This document shows, in pieces, positions 1 to 5,894 of a stretch of 10,738 nt of DNA. The number at the start of each line of letters is the position of its first letter. Position 1 is the first letter of the stretch. The notes beneath the pieces were generated by a model that did not search any database, was not told the origin of the DNA, and saw nothing but the letters and a program-made list of their open reading frames with translations. Source of the stretch: Coraliomargarita sp. CAG:312 (lineage in GTDB: Bacteria > Verrucomicrobiota > Verrucomicrobiia > Opitutales > Intestinicryptomonadaceae). Location of the stretch: contig FR901587.1 in the NCBI GenBank assembly GCA_000438015.1, positions 1-10,738 on the forward strand, given 5' to 3'. The position numbers and the translations under genes were made by a program.

Positions 1-548
1 GTGCAATTTGTCAATACCGGACTCGAGGAATCATTATACATCCCGCCTCCATAATGAGAAGCACTGTTGCCACTGAACGTGCAATTTGTGATTTCTGGGC
101 TGGCGTAGTTGTTACACATACCTGCTCCACCATAACTCGCATACCCGTTCTGAATTGTTACATTATCAAGCTTTGCACTATTGGTGAGCTTATTTGATGA
201 AGTATAATAATTATAGAAAACTCTATACTTACCTTCGCCATCAAGGATTGTATTGTTGCCTTCTACACGTTGATCTTTCGATGTTTCTGTTCCAGCAAAA
301 CCACCATAGATTGCAACATTGTTTTTCATGGTCATTTCAGAACCATGCTTGTATGTACCTTTGGCAATCCACACTTCGCCACCGCCATCACTCGACGCAG
401 AATCAATAGCAGTCTGCACATCAGCATACGCATTCGCCCATGATGTGCCATTCTTACTACCAGCTCCACCCGGCACAACGTAATAAGTTGCCCCGCTTGC
501 AACAAGAGCTGTTAAAAATAATGTTATCAAAAACAAATATTTTTTCAT
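1..548 (-). CDS. Secreted beta-helix repeat protein, Pmp-like (C-terminus outside window)
   Basis: A leftward reading frame starts at ATG 548-546 and stays open for 182 codons to the window edge, so the C-terminal part is missing. Residues 1-20 form a typical signal peptide (MKK, a hydrophobic run, then VASGA). The next stretch, YYVVPGGAGSKNGTSWANAY, and the following VQTAIDSA...GGGEVWIAKGTY segment are the usual opening of large surface right-handed parallel beta-helix proteins. From about residue 129 there are 26-residue repeats with NCTFSGNSAS and GGGMYN. The FxxN and GGA/GGG motifs match the Chlamydia Pmp repeat type. The protein is probably exported and surface-exposed. No catalytic residues are visible, so adhesin or structural roles are guesses. 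Its C-terminus could carry an autotransporter barrel or a sorting tag, but it cannot be seen. No good Shine-Dalgarno precedes the start. Confidence 0.85.
   Translation of the reverse strand, partial: MKKYLFLITLFLTALVASGATYYVVPGGAGSKNGTSWANAYADVQTAIDSASSDGGGEVWIAKGTYKHGSEMTMKNNVAIYGGFAGTETSKDQRVEGNNTILDGEGKYRVFYNYYTSSNKLTNSAKLDNVTIQNGYASYGGAGMCNNYASPEITNCTFSGNSASHYGGGMYNDSSSPVLTNC
9..164 (-). repeat. 78-bp tandem coding repeat (26-residue beta-helix rung)
   Basis: Two consecutive 78-bp units (87-164, then 9-86) encode 26 residues each, and a third begins at 8 and runs off the window. The first unit starts NVTIQNGYASYGGAGM and the second starts NCTFSGNSASHYGGGM. Both end with S-P-x-[IL/VL]-T. 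The DNA string gtgcaatttgt recurs at 1 and 79, which gives the period directly. The repeats are diverged between units, so they look like protein-level repeats rather than a recent DNA duplication. Confidence 0.75.
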
Positions 549-641
549 GATTTAGTTTCTTTTAAAGTTTTGGCGATAAAAGCTATCGCAATTTGCATCA
601 GTCATTACACGCAAACGCAATATCTCCATTTTCTTTTTCCT
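549..641 (-). promoter_or_regulatory. Leader of the beta-helix gene with a hairpin and a short in-frame upstream ORF
   Basis: The predicted 93-nt leader holds a 6-bp inverted repeat (gcgata at 573-578 with tatcgc at 584-589) about 25 bases before the start codon. It also holds a 25-codon ORF (ATG 629 to TAA 552, starting MEILRLRV) that follows a purine-rich ggaaaaagaaa. That ORF ends one codon before the beta-helix ATG and is in the same frame. The hairpin and ORF are visible, but a role in translation control is only a suggestion. Confidence 0.25.
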
Positions 642-647
642 AATTTA

Positions 648-677
648 ATTCTAAGTTTTTCTGCCAACTTTTGTCAA
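648..677 (-). promoter_or_regulatory. Sigma70-type promoter of the beta-helix gene
   Basis: Read leftward, a perfect TTGACA (677-672) is followed by an 18-base spacer and TAGAAT (653-648), a 5/6 match to TATAAT. Transcription would start near 641, leaving a leader of about 93 nt before the ATG at 548. This is one of the best consensus promoters in the window. Confidence 0.6.
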
Positions 678-744
678 ATGAAATTCAAGTAAGATTCTCT
701 TATTTAAATGTATGCTTTAAACATTACTACCATTGGATTTGCTG

Positions 745-765
745 TGTACCCGAAAATTAGGACAG
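745..765 (+). repeat. Left terminal inverted repeat of the IS element
   Basis: The end begins TGTACCCGAAAATTAGGACA and matches the reverse complement of the right end at 18 positions. The differences are two substitutions and one extra G. The TGT...ACA termini are normal for this transposase family. Confidence 0.8.
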
Positions 766-810
766 ACTTGCAAGGGGTAAATTGATTTGCAAAATAGGAA
801 GGCAAATCAA

Positions 811-1119
811 ATGGGCAATAGACGCAAAAAATACACGGAAGAGTAAATCACGCAAATACTCAAGGAGGCGGAGGTGTCGAACAATGTTTCGGATACGCTG
901 CGCAAGTACGGGGTTAACGATTCGTCGTACTACCACTGGAAGGCAAAATACGGCGGTATGGACTCAAAGAGAATACAAAGGCTTCGAGAGCTCGAGCGCG
1001 AGAACGTACGCTTAAAGAGCATAGTCGCCGATCAGATGCACGACATCACAATACTTCGGGACATCAACTCAAAAAACTGGGAAAGCCCGAAGTCCGAAGA
1101 ACCGCCGCCGCGTATCTGA
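811..1119 (+). pseudogene. IS3-family OrfA (HTH protein), broken by an in-frame stop
   Basis: ATG 811 opens MGNRRKKYTEE and then hits TAA at 844-846. The same frame resumes at once as ITQILKEAE and continues SDTLRKYGVNDSSYYHWKAK, the helix-turn-helix of IS3/IS911-type OrfA, followed by a leucine-zipper-like segment (LERENVRLKSIV) and the usual end LRDINSKNW. Family members read YTEEQI here, so a single C-to-T change (CAA to TAA) explains the stop. The heptamer A-AAA-AAC at 1071-1077 is in the correct phase for the programmed -1 shift that joins OrfA to OrfB. Without the shift, the frame ends at TGA 1117-1119. Internal initiation at 874 could give an 81-residue product lacking part of the HTH, but nothing suggests it is made. 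Confidence 0.8.
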
Positions 1120-1439
1120 TAGGTATGGAGAAGTGGAGCAAAGAGCGTGGAATAACGCTCGAGTTTACGAGTCCAGGGAAGCCGACGGAGAACGGGCAGA
1201 TAGAAAGCTTCAACGGGACGATGCGCAACGAGATATTGCGTGGAGTCGAGTTCGAGAGCGTGCGTGATGAGCTGGAGAAATGGCGCGAAAAGTACAATAA
1301 CGAGCGACCGCACTCGGCGTTGAACTACGAACCGCCAAGCAGTCGCCGCCGCCCCCATGGGGGCGATACGAACAAATTTAATCTTGAATCTATAAACCCA
1401 ATCTACAATAACATCAACCAAGTCAATTTACTCCCTTAG
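1077..1439 (+). pseudogene. IS3-family OrfB transposase remnant, catalytic core deleted
   Basis: In the -1 frame relative to OrfA, the sequence after the slippery site reads KPEVRRTAAAYLI, the normal start of OrfB. Near 1115-1125 it jumps directly to MEKWSKERGITLEFTSPGKP and then TENGQIESFNGTMRNE and NNERPHSALNYEPPS, the C-terminal end of the integrase (rve) core. The Glu in IESFN is the third acidic residue of the DDE triad. The stretch that would carry the first two Asp residues is gone, an estimated 500-600 bp deletion. About 34 extra residues follow the usual end at NYEPPS. The fragment cannot be an active transposase. Confidence 0.85.
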
Positions 1440-1443
1440 CTTA

Positions 1444-1463
1444 CTGCCCTAATTTTGGGCACA
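1444..1463 (-). repeat. Right terminal inverted repeat of the IS element
   Basis: Read leftward the end is TGTGCCCAAAATTAGGGCAG, pairing with the left end over the block AAAATTAGG and its flanks. It lies five bases after the orfB stop codon, as expected for a compact IS. Confidence 0.8.
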
Positions 1464-1499
1464 GTGCAAAAAGGCTTTTAATCAGCGCAGGTATTTTAT

Positions 1500-1529
1500 T
1501 TGACAACAATAAAACATCTAGAATAGTAT
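1500..1529 (+). promoter_or_regulatory. Putative sigma70-type promoter of the GT2-gtrA unit
   Basis: A perfect TTGACA (1500-1505) is followed after 18 bases by TAGTAT (1524-1529), 4/6 to consensus. Transcription would begin around 1536, 67 bases before the chosen GT2 start. The site lies outside the IS right end, so it belongs to the host locus and not to the element. Confidence 0.45.
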
Positions 1530-1602
1530 GACGTGATTAAAGCCTTATAGCGTTTTGCCGCTTATTGATTGTTTGATTTCTTTTGTAGTCGCATTTCTAT
1601 TT

Positions 1603-2670
1603 ATGGATACCAAAAACAACGTCGATCTTTCTTTTGTAATACCGTGCTTAAATGAAGAGGAAACCATAGGAGGTGTTATCGACGAAATAAATAACGCCCT
1701 TGATGGCAGTGGAATCAAATATGAAATCATTGTCTCCGACAATGGTAGTACCGACAAATCCAAAGATATATCGTTGTCGAAAGGCTGCAGAGTTGTAGAA
1801 GAGCGCATCCATAAAGGATATGGTGCGGCCCTGCAAAAAGGTTTTGGCGCGGCGCAAGGAGAATACGTGGCTTTTTCCGACGCCGACGGAAGCTATATTG
1901 TTTCGCACATTAAGGATATGTATAAAACCGCTAAAGAAAAAAATTGCGATATGGTTATTGCATCGCGGTTAAAGGGCGAAATAGAAGAATCGGCGATGCC
2001 GTTCTTGCACCGGTATTTGGGGACTCCCGTTCTAACATTTTTGATAAACATCTTTTTCAACGGACGCTTATCCGACTGCAATTCCGGATTCAGGCTAATC
2101 CGCAAGGAAGCCTACGAAAAATGGAATATAAAAGGAATGGGGATGGAATTTGCAAGCGAACTCCTGGTAAAAGCCTTAAAAAACAAGGCTTCCATAATAG
2201 AAATTCCGTCGGGATTGCGGCGCGACAAGCGCAGCAGAAGCCCGCATTTAAAGACTTGGAGAGACGGAATGAGACACCTTCTTTTCATCCTTTCGGAGTC
2301 CGCGCACATTTTCGAATATGTAGCGTATATTTTCGTGCTTCTGTCTCTTTTTCTATTAAGTTTCACACCGCACCTTACAATATCGCTGCTTTTAATGATA
2401 GGTGGATTCGAGTCGTTTTTTATATCCATATTTCTCTACCGGACCCATGGGAACGGCAAGCTGAACACGCTAACGCGCATTTTAGTCAATTTGAAAGAAG
2501 ACACGCTATTCTTTTTTCTGGCGGCGATGCTTTTTATGCTGATAATCACCGGAATATTGATAGTAGGATTCCCCGACATGGGGGCAATATTCGCGCCGAT
2601 TGCCGTTGCGCCTCTTCTTACGGGATCTAACCTTCTTTTAATATATATGTCAAAGAAGGCTGACGATTAG
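1603..2670 (+). CDS. GT2 polyprenyl-phosphate sugar synthase with C-terminal membrane domain (GtrB/DPM1-like)
   Basis: Family members transfer a sugar from a nucleotide sugar to undecaprenyl phosphate on the cytoplasmic face of the inner membrane. Residues 8-230 form the GT-A domain: FVIPCLNEEETIG near the N-terminus, DNGSTD at 46-51, the metal-binding SDADGS with D93 and D95, ASRLKG at 120-124, and SDCNSGFR at 157-164, which is conserved in DPM1/GtrB enzymes. SRSPHLKTWRDGMRH at 211-225 is typical of the bacterial subgroup annotated as dolichol-P-glucose synthetase. Four hydrophobic segments follow (about 239-254, 259-279, 301-323, 327-348). Total length is 355 residues. ATG 1603 is preferred over an in-frame TTG 48 bases upstream because it sits at the start of the conserved domain; neither has a clear ribosome site. 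gtrA follows 14 bases later, so the two are probably co-transcribed. The sugar cannot be read from the sequence. Confidence 0.88.
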   Translation: MDTKNNVDLSFVIPCLNEEETIGGVIDEINNALDGSGIKYEIIVSDNGSTDKSKDISLSKGCRVVEERIHKGYGAALQKGFGAAQGEYVAFSDADGSYIVSHIKDMYKTAKEKNCDMVIASRLKGEIEESAMPFLHRYLGTPVLTFLINIFFNGRLSDCNSGFRLIRKEAYEKWNIKGMGMEFASELLVKALKNKASIIEIPSGLRRDKRSRSPHLKTWRDGMRHLLFILSESAHIFEYVAYIFVLLSLFLLSFTPHLTISLLLMIGGFESFFISIFLYRTHGNGKLNTLTRILVNLKEDTLFFFLAAMLFMLIITGILIVGFPDMGAIFAPIAVAPLLTGSNLLLIYMSKKADD

Positions 2671-2684
2671 CCTGCAATCTGCAT

Positions 2685-3083
2685 ATGAAAAACTTTATAC
2701 CCCAGCTTTTTAAATTTGGGATTGTTGGAGTATCGGCGACTATCGTACATTACTCCGTTGCGGCTGCAGTTTTTTTCATATTTAACGAACGCCCGCTTTT
2801 ATCCAACACCATAGGATATTTTTCAGGAATGACCGTTACATACCTGGGAAACAAATTTTGGGTTTTCCGCAAGCGGGAGGGATTTGACGACATAGGCAAA
2901 TTCTGTATTGTCGCATTTGTGACATATATTGTCAGCCAAGTTTCTTTCGGGGCATCCTACGAATTTTTCAGGGCATGGTTTACAGAAACGCAAAGCTTTA
3001 ACCTTTCTTTTTTGCCTATGATTTTCTGCGTCACGCTCTGGTCATTCAGCATGAATAAAATCTGGGTATTCAAAAGTCGCTAA
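2685..3083 (+). CDS. gtrA: GtrA-family membrane protein, candidate flippase for lipid-linked sugar
   Basis: This 132-residue protein has four hydrophobic segments (about 8-30, 37-57, 67-90, 105-126), the size and topology of GtrA. The diagnostic NKxWVF motif appears twice, as NKFWVFRKR after helix 2 and NKIWVFKSR at the C-terminus. The N-terminal QLFKFGIVGVSATIVHY is also typical. In phage and Shigella serotype-conversion systems GtrA is thought to flip the undecaprenyl-phosphate sugar made by GtrB to the periplasm. Its position 14 bases after a GtrB-like gene supports that role here. Its last bases overlap the stop codon of the convergent GT-C gene, leaving no room for a terminator between them. 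Confidence 0.88.
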   Translation: MKNFIPQLFKFGIVGVSATIVHYSVAAAVFFIFNERPLLSNTIGYFSGMTVTYLGNKFWVFRKREGFDDIGKFCIVAFVTYIVSQVSFGASYEFFRAWFTETQSFNLSFLPMIFCVTLWSFSMNKIWVFKSR

Positions 3084-4405
3084 TCGCCTTTTACAAACCT
3101 TACGTACCTGCCTAAAATATACCCTACCCATATTATGACAAGCGGAACACCTAGAGAAAGCTGCCTTGGCAGCGCAGCCACAAGAGAACTTCCGCCGAGA
3201 TAGACAAAAAACGTAATCGCCAACATTAATACCGTCGTGTCAAAACCTCTAAATCGTATGATTGTGATTATTGTCGCCGCCAAGATAGCAGAGAATAAAA
3301 TGGCGTTTGGAAATGTATACACCCCTTTGTACCATTTAGACTCTATGCTCAAATCGGAAAATCCCGTATAAAAGAATATTCTTGTAAGGTTGGCAGCGTA
3401 ATTTTTTAGAAATTTCAAAGGATTTTCCTTTATGTTTGAAATCGAAACTTCTTTAAAATATTTGTCTGCCTCCAATTGGGACATATTGTTAGTTGCGTCA
3501 TAGAAATCCTTATGTCTTGAATATAAAAAGTGCCAATTTACCCTGTTTATTGCTTCCATCCTGTCAGAACCTTCAAGCAATTCTGCAAAGTCGTCCTTTG
3601 TCAATATGGGATTCTTCGATTTGCAGTCTACGAATAGCCAATCTCCCAACTCGTCTGGATACGGCGATGTAAGCCATATTAACTGAGCCCCAGAAGACGT
3701 CGCCCAGCAGAAAAACTTTCCCGTTAGAGAATAAGTATAAACCAAATATGGGATGCAAAACACCAGACTCAGCAAACAAACATACGCATATCTTGCGACT
3801 TCCAGTCTAAGAGTCTTAACCAAACATAGGAAAACCGAAATAGCCAACATGCAAACCGCGACATAAGCAAACGCCACTTTCACGAGAATCAAAAATGCCA
3901 ATACCGCGGAAGAACAGATTAGCCGCTTTACGCTAGGAGATTTCGAATATTGCAAGACACAATAGCCGAATAGAGATATCAGAAAGAAAGCAAATGATTC
4001 CGTAATAATTGCAGGAACATGCGCTATCGCCGGATAATAACATCCCCAGAGAGCAGCCATACAAAATGCCAATGCCGTTTTCTTAAATAAGTAAACAGCC
4101 TTATAAACATAAACGACACTAAAATACATAAAAAACGCATTAGCGGTCGCTATTACCCACAAAGGCTGCTTAAGGGCAACAAACGGGACCAAAATCAGCG
4201 GATATCCGGGGCCGTTCCATAAATTTATATTTTGGGGATCTGAGTAGAATCCGTGCAACAAATTATCGGCGAATTGGAGATACCTTGGCGCGTCGCCTAT
4301 GCCATATTTATAACTTGAACATGCTACAAAAATACAATAAAAAATAAGAAACGGCAAAAATGTTATAAACGGTTTGTTCTCTAAGAACCTAATTGTGTCT
4401 TTCAT
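3080..4405 (-). CDS. Polytopic GT-C glycosyltransferase (PMT/ArnT-like, GT39/GT83 type)
   Basis: A 441-residue integral membrane protein with about ten hydrophobic segments. The first periplasmic loop carries GDAPRYLQFADNLLHGF (D38, Y42), followed by NGPGYPL at 64-70. A later helix carries ITESFAF with E136. These match the acidic first loop and helix pattern of the GT39/GT83 (PMT_2) family, which use a polyprenyl-phosphate sugar as donor on the periplasmic face. A hydrophilic stretch at roughly 240-345 lies between the membrane halves. ATG 4405 is chosen over an in-frame ATG at 4447 because the domain begins there and a purine-rich aaagaga lies just upstream. It converges on gtrA, sharing stop-codon bases. 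Together with the GT2 and GtrA it could form a complete sugar-transfer module. The acceptor (LPS, other glycan or protein) is unknown. Confidence 0.75.
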   Translation of the reverse strand: MKDTIRFLENKPFITFLPFLIFYCIFVACSSYKYGIGDAPRYLQFADNLLHGFYSDPQNINLWNGPGYPLILVPFVALKQPLWVIATANAFFMYFSVVYVYKAVYLFKKTALAFCMAALWGCYYPAIAHVPAIITESFAFFLISLFGYCVLQYSKSPSVKRLICSSAVLAFLILVKVAFAYVAVCMLAISVFLCLVKTLRLEVARYAYVCLLSLVFCIPYLVYTYSLTGKFFCWATSSGAQLIWLTSPYPDELGDWLFVDCKSKNPILTKDDFAELLEGSDRMEAINRVNWHFLYSRHKDFYDATNNMSQLEADKYFKEVSISNIKENPLKFLKNYAANLTRIFFYTGFSDLSIESKWYKGVYTFPNAILFSAILAATIITIIRFRGFDTTVLMLAITFFVYLGGSSLVAALPRQLSLGVPLVIIWVGYILGRYVRFVKGD

Positions 4406-4473
4406 ATGAGATCTCTTTGTATTAAAATTAAACGCGCAAACGCGCATTAACTATAATCGAAAAACAGTTCACT

Positions 4474-4503
4474 ACACTAGCAACAGCAAAGAGATGTTGT
4501 CAA
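4474..4503 (-). promoter_or_regulatory. Possible promoter of the GT-C gene
   Basis: Read leftward, a perfect TTGACA (4503-4498) is followed after 18 bases by a weak TAGTGT (4479-4474). TATAGT at 4455-4450 is a better -10 but has no matching -35. The rest of the 263-bp gap between the two leftward genes (4406-4668) shows no further gene. It has a GCGCG-TTT-GCGCG motif around 4433-4445 that could form a small hairpin in the leader. Confidence 0.3.
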
Positions 4504-4668
4504 TATGATTATTCATCAGCGCACCAGAACTAAGCAAACAAATATGCCGTTAAAATCGGGAACGCATTCAGAGTTTTTGGAAAAACAACATTTACCTCAC
4601 ATGGTTTAAAATTTGCCAAACAAAAATTTTACTAATACTTTTTTTGGATAGAAAACAACAAACAACAT

Positions 4669-5733
4669 CTATTTGGAGAAAGTATTTATTATTTCAAAAG
4701 TTTTATCAATTCCCAAATATTGCGACATTATGAAGGAATAATCTGCGAGCATCTTCATCCTAAATTCTTTGGACGGAGCACTTGCTATATAACGGGTCGC
4801 CATGCGGTCCAATCCGTTTTGCAAGGCAAATTTTATCGCCATATTGCGCACTTCTTGGCGGTTATAATAGTTTACTAAGGGAGGTTCCATTACGGAAGCG
4901 TAAAAATCGTCGAAGACGGCAATGGCGGCTGATTTTTCGCCTATATTGTACAGAGCCTGCGCCAACAACGCCTTGCGCCACAAATAACTTCCGTTTTTTA
5001 TAAACTCGAAATCTTTGTATATTCTTTTTTTCAAGCTGGATTTCATTTCGCCGCTCATTGCGCCCGCGCTGGAATATAACATAGATACAAGGTGAGCATA
5101 GTTTTTTCCGACATCCCGAAAATCTTCAGCCTTCGCCCCCAACCTGCAAAGCGATAGCGATAGATTTAGGACGTCGTAATTGAATGCCGAATTGAAAACC
5201 GGAATCAAATCGAATCTTCGGGTTTTTATGATCTCCCGCAAAAACAGGTTGCCGTATGAAGACTTTCTCAATTTATCTCCGCCAGGGAATAAATTGAGCG
5301 CAAATCCATTAATATCGCTATCTCGAATTTCCGCTCCCGACCATATCTTCTTCAAAAAATCTACGCAAAACAAGTCCCGCACAGACAAATTAAGCCCTCC
5401 AGGAGTAAGTTCCGGATTTTTCAAAGACTTTGCCGCGTACAAATAAGCAACGAACTCGGAGTTCTTTAAAGATTTTACGGCATCTCCAAAGGAAACGGAG
5501 CCATCGGCTGCATACATTCTCGATAAAGCATACTCGCGCCACCAAGACGTTTTTATGCGAGGCAAAATTTCCTTTAGCAGCGCAATATCTGATTCTCCAG
5601 CCGAGTCGAAAAGCATCGCATACGCTTTGTCTTCATCCGCACTTCCAAGGTGAAAAACACCCCAAAGGGCATAAGCTGCAAGCGCAAGCACTAAAAGCAG
5701 CATAAAAACCACTGTAAAATATATTCTTCGCAT
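4669..5733 (-). CDS. Unrecognised membrane-anchored helical-repeat protein
   Basis: I do not recognise a family for this 354-residue protein. Residues 1-4 (MRRI) and the hydrophobic stretch about 5-27 look like an uncleaved signal anchor, so most of the protein should lie in the periplasm. The remainder is mostly predicted amphipathic helix. Residues about 252-281 (WRKALLAQALYNIGEKSAAI) resemble a degenerate TPR/Sel1-like helix pair, and 289-318 may be another. No catalytic motif is visible; there are only two cysteines and no lipobox. It lies between the GT-C gene (263 bp downstream on the same strand) and the divergent tail-fibre-like gene (161 bp away), so it is probably its own transcription unit. 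A scaffold role in surface-polymer assembly is possible but unsupported beyond context. The ATG at 5733 has no Shine-Dalgarno. Confidence 0.7.
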   Translation of the reverse strand: MRRIYFTVVFMLLLVLALAAYALWGVFHLGSADEDKAYAMLFDSAGESDIALLKEILPRIKTSWWREYALSRMYAADGSVSFGDAVKSLKNSEFVAYLYAAKSLKNPELTPGGLNLSVRDLFCVDFLKKIWSGAEIRDSDINGFALNLFPGGDKLRKSSYGNLFLREIIKTRRFDLIPVFNSAFNYDVLNLSLSLCRLGAKAEDFRDVGKNYAHLVSMLYSSAGAMSGEMKSSLKKRIYKDFEFIKNGSYLWRKALLAQALYNIGEKSAAIAVFDDFYASVMEPPLVNYYNRQEVRNMAIKFALQNGLDRMATRYIASAPSKEFRMKMLADYSFIMSQYLGIDKTFEIINTFSK

Positions 5734-5852
5734 TTGAAAACAAAGCAGTTTGTCCCTCTAAAAAGGAATCATGCCCAAACATTTTCATATTACAAGAAAC
5801 ATTTTTTTTTAATTAAATTCTGTTTTTTGTTTTTTTTCAAAAGTTCCCAAAG

Positions 5853-5881
5853 TTGAATTGCCCCAAACCTGCATTTAAGAT
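5853..5881 (+). promoter_or_regulatory. Weak candidate promoter of the tail-fibre-like gene
   Basis: TTGAAT (5853-5858) and TAAGAT (5876-5881) lie 17 bases apart. Initiation near 5888 would give a very short leader before ATG 5895. The divergent 161-bp gap also holds long T and A runs (5804-5837) and a taagataagataag tract. Nothing else was identified in it. Confidence 0.2.
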
Positions 5882-5894
5882 AAGATAAGCGCAT

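Larger units (their letters stand above)
745..1463 (+). mobile_element. Defective, internally deleted IS3-family element (719 bp)
   Basis: Terminal inverted repeats bracket remnants of orfA and orfB in the order and relative frame (-1) of IS3-family elements. Intact members are about 1.2-1.5 kb, so roughly half is missing. OrfA carries a premature stop, and orfB lacks most of the DDE catalytic domain, so the copy cannot make a transposase. The element is visibly richer in GC (gccgccgccgcg, cgagcgcgagaacg) than its flanks, which fits a foreign origin. A target duplication is not clear: TGC occurs just outside position 743 on the left and just after 1464 on the right, but the exact ends are ambiguous by a few bases. 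Confidence 0.85.

Noticed and set aside
9..164. A CRISPR array suggested by the 78-bp periodicity
   Set aside because: The repeats are in frame, encode 26-residue beta-helix rungs and have diverged throughout, with no repeat/spacer alternation.
1032..1421. A 129-codon leftward frame across the IS element
   Set aside because: It is antisense to the orfA/orfB remnants, whose family motifs are clear; its length reflects the GC-rich composition there.
743..1466. A TGC target-site duplication around the IS element
   Set aside because: Only three bases match and they require asymmetric element ends, so chance is as likely.
1944..2630. A 228-codon frame overlapping the GT2 gene on the same strand
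   Set aside because: It has no recognisable domain and low-complexity, arginine-rich composition, and it lies wholly inside a well-supported glycosyltransferase in another frame.
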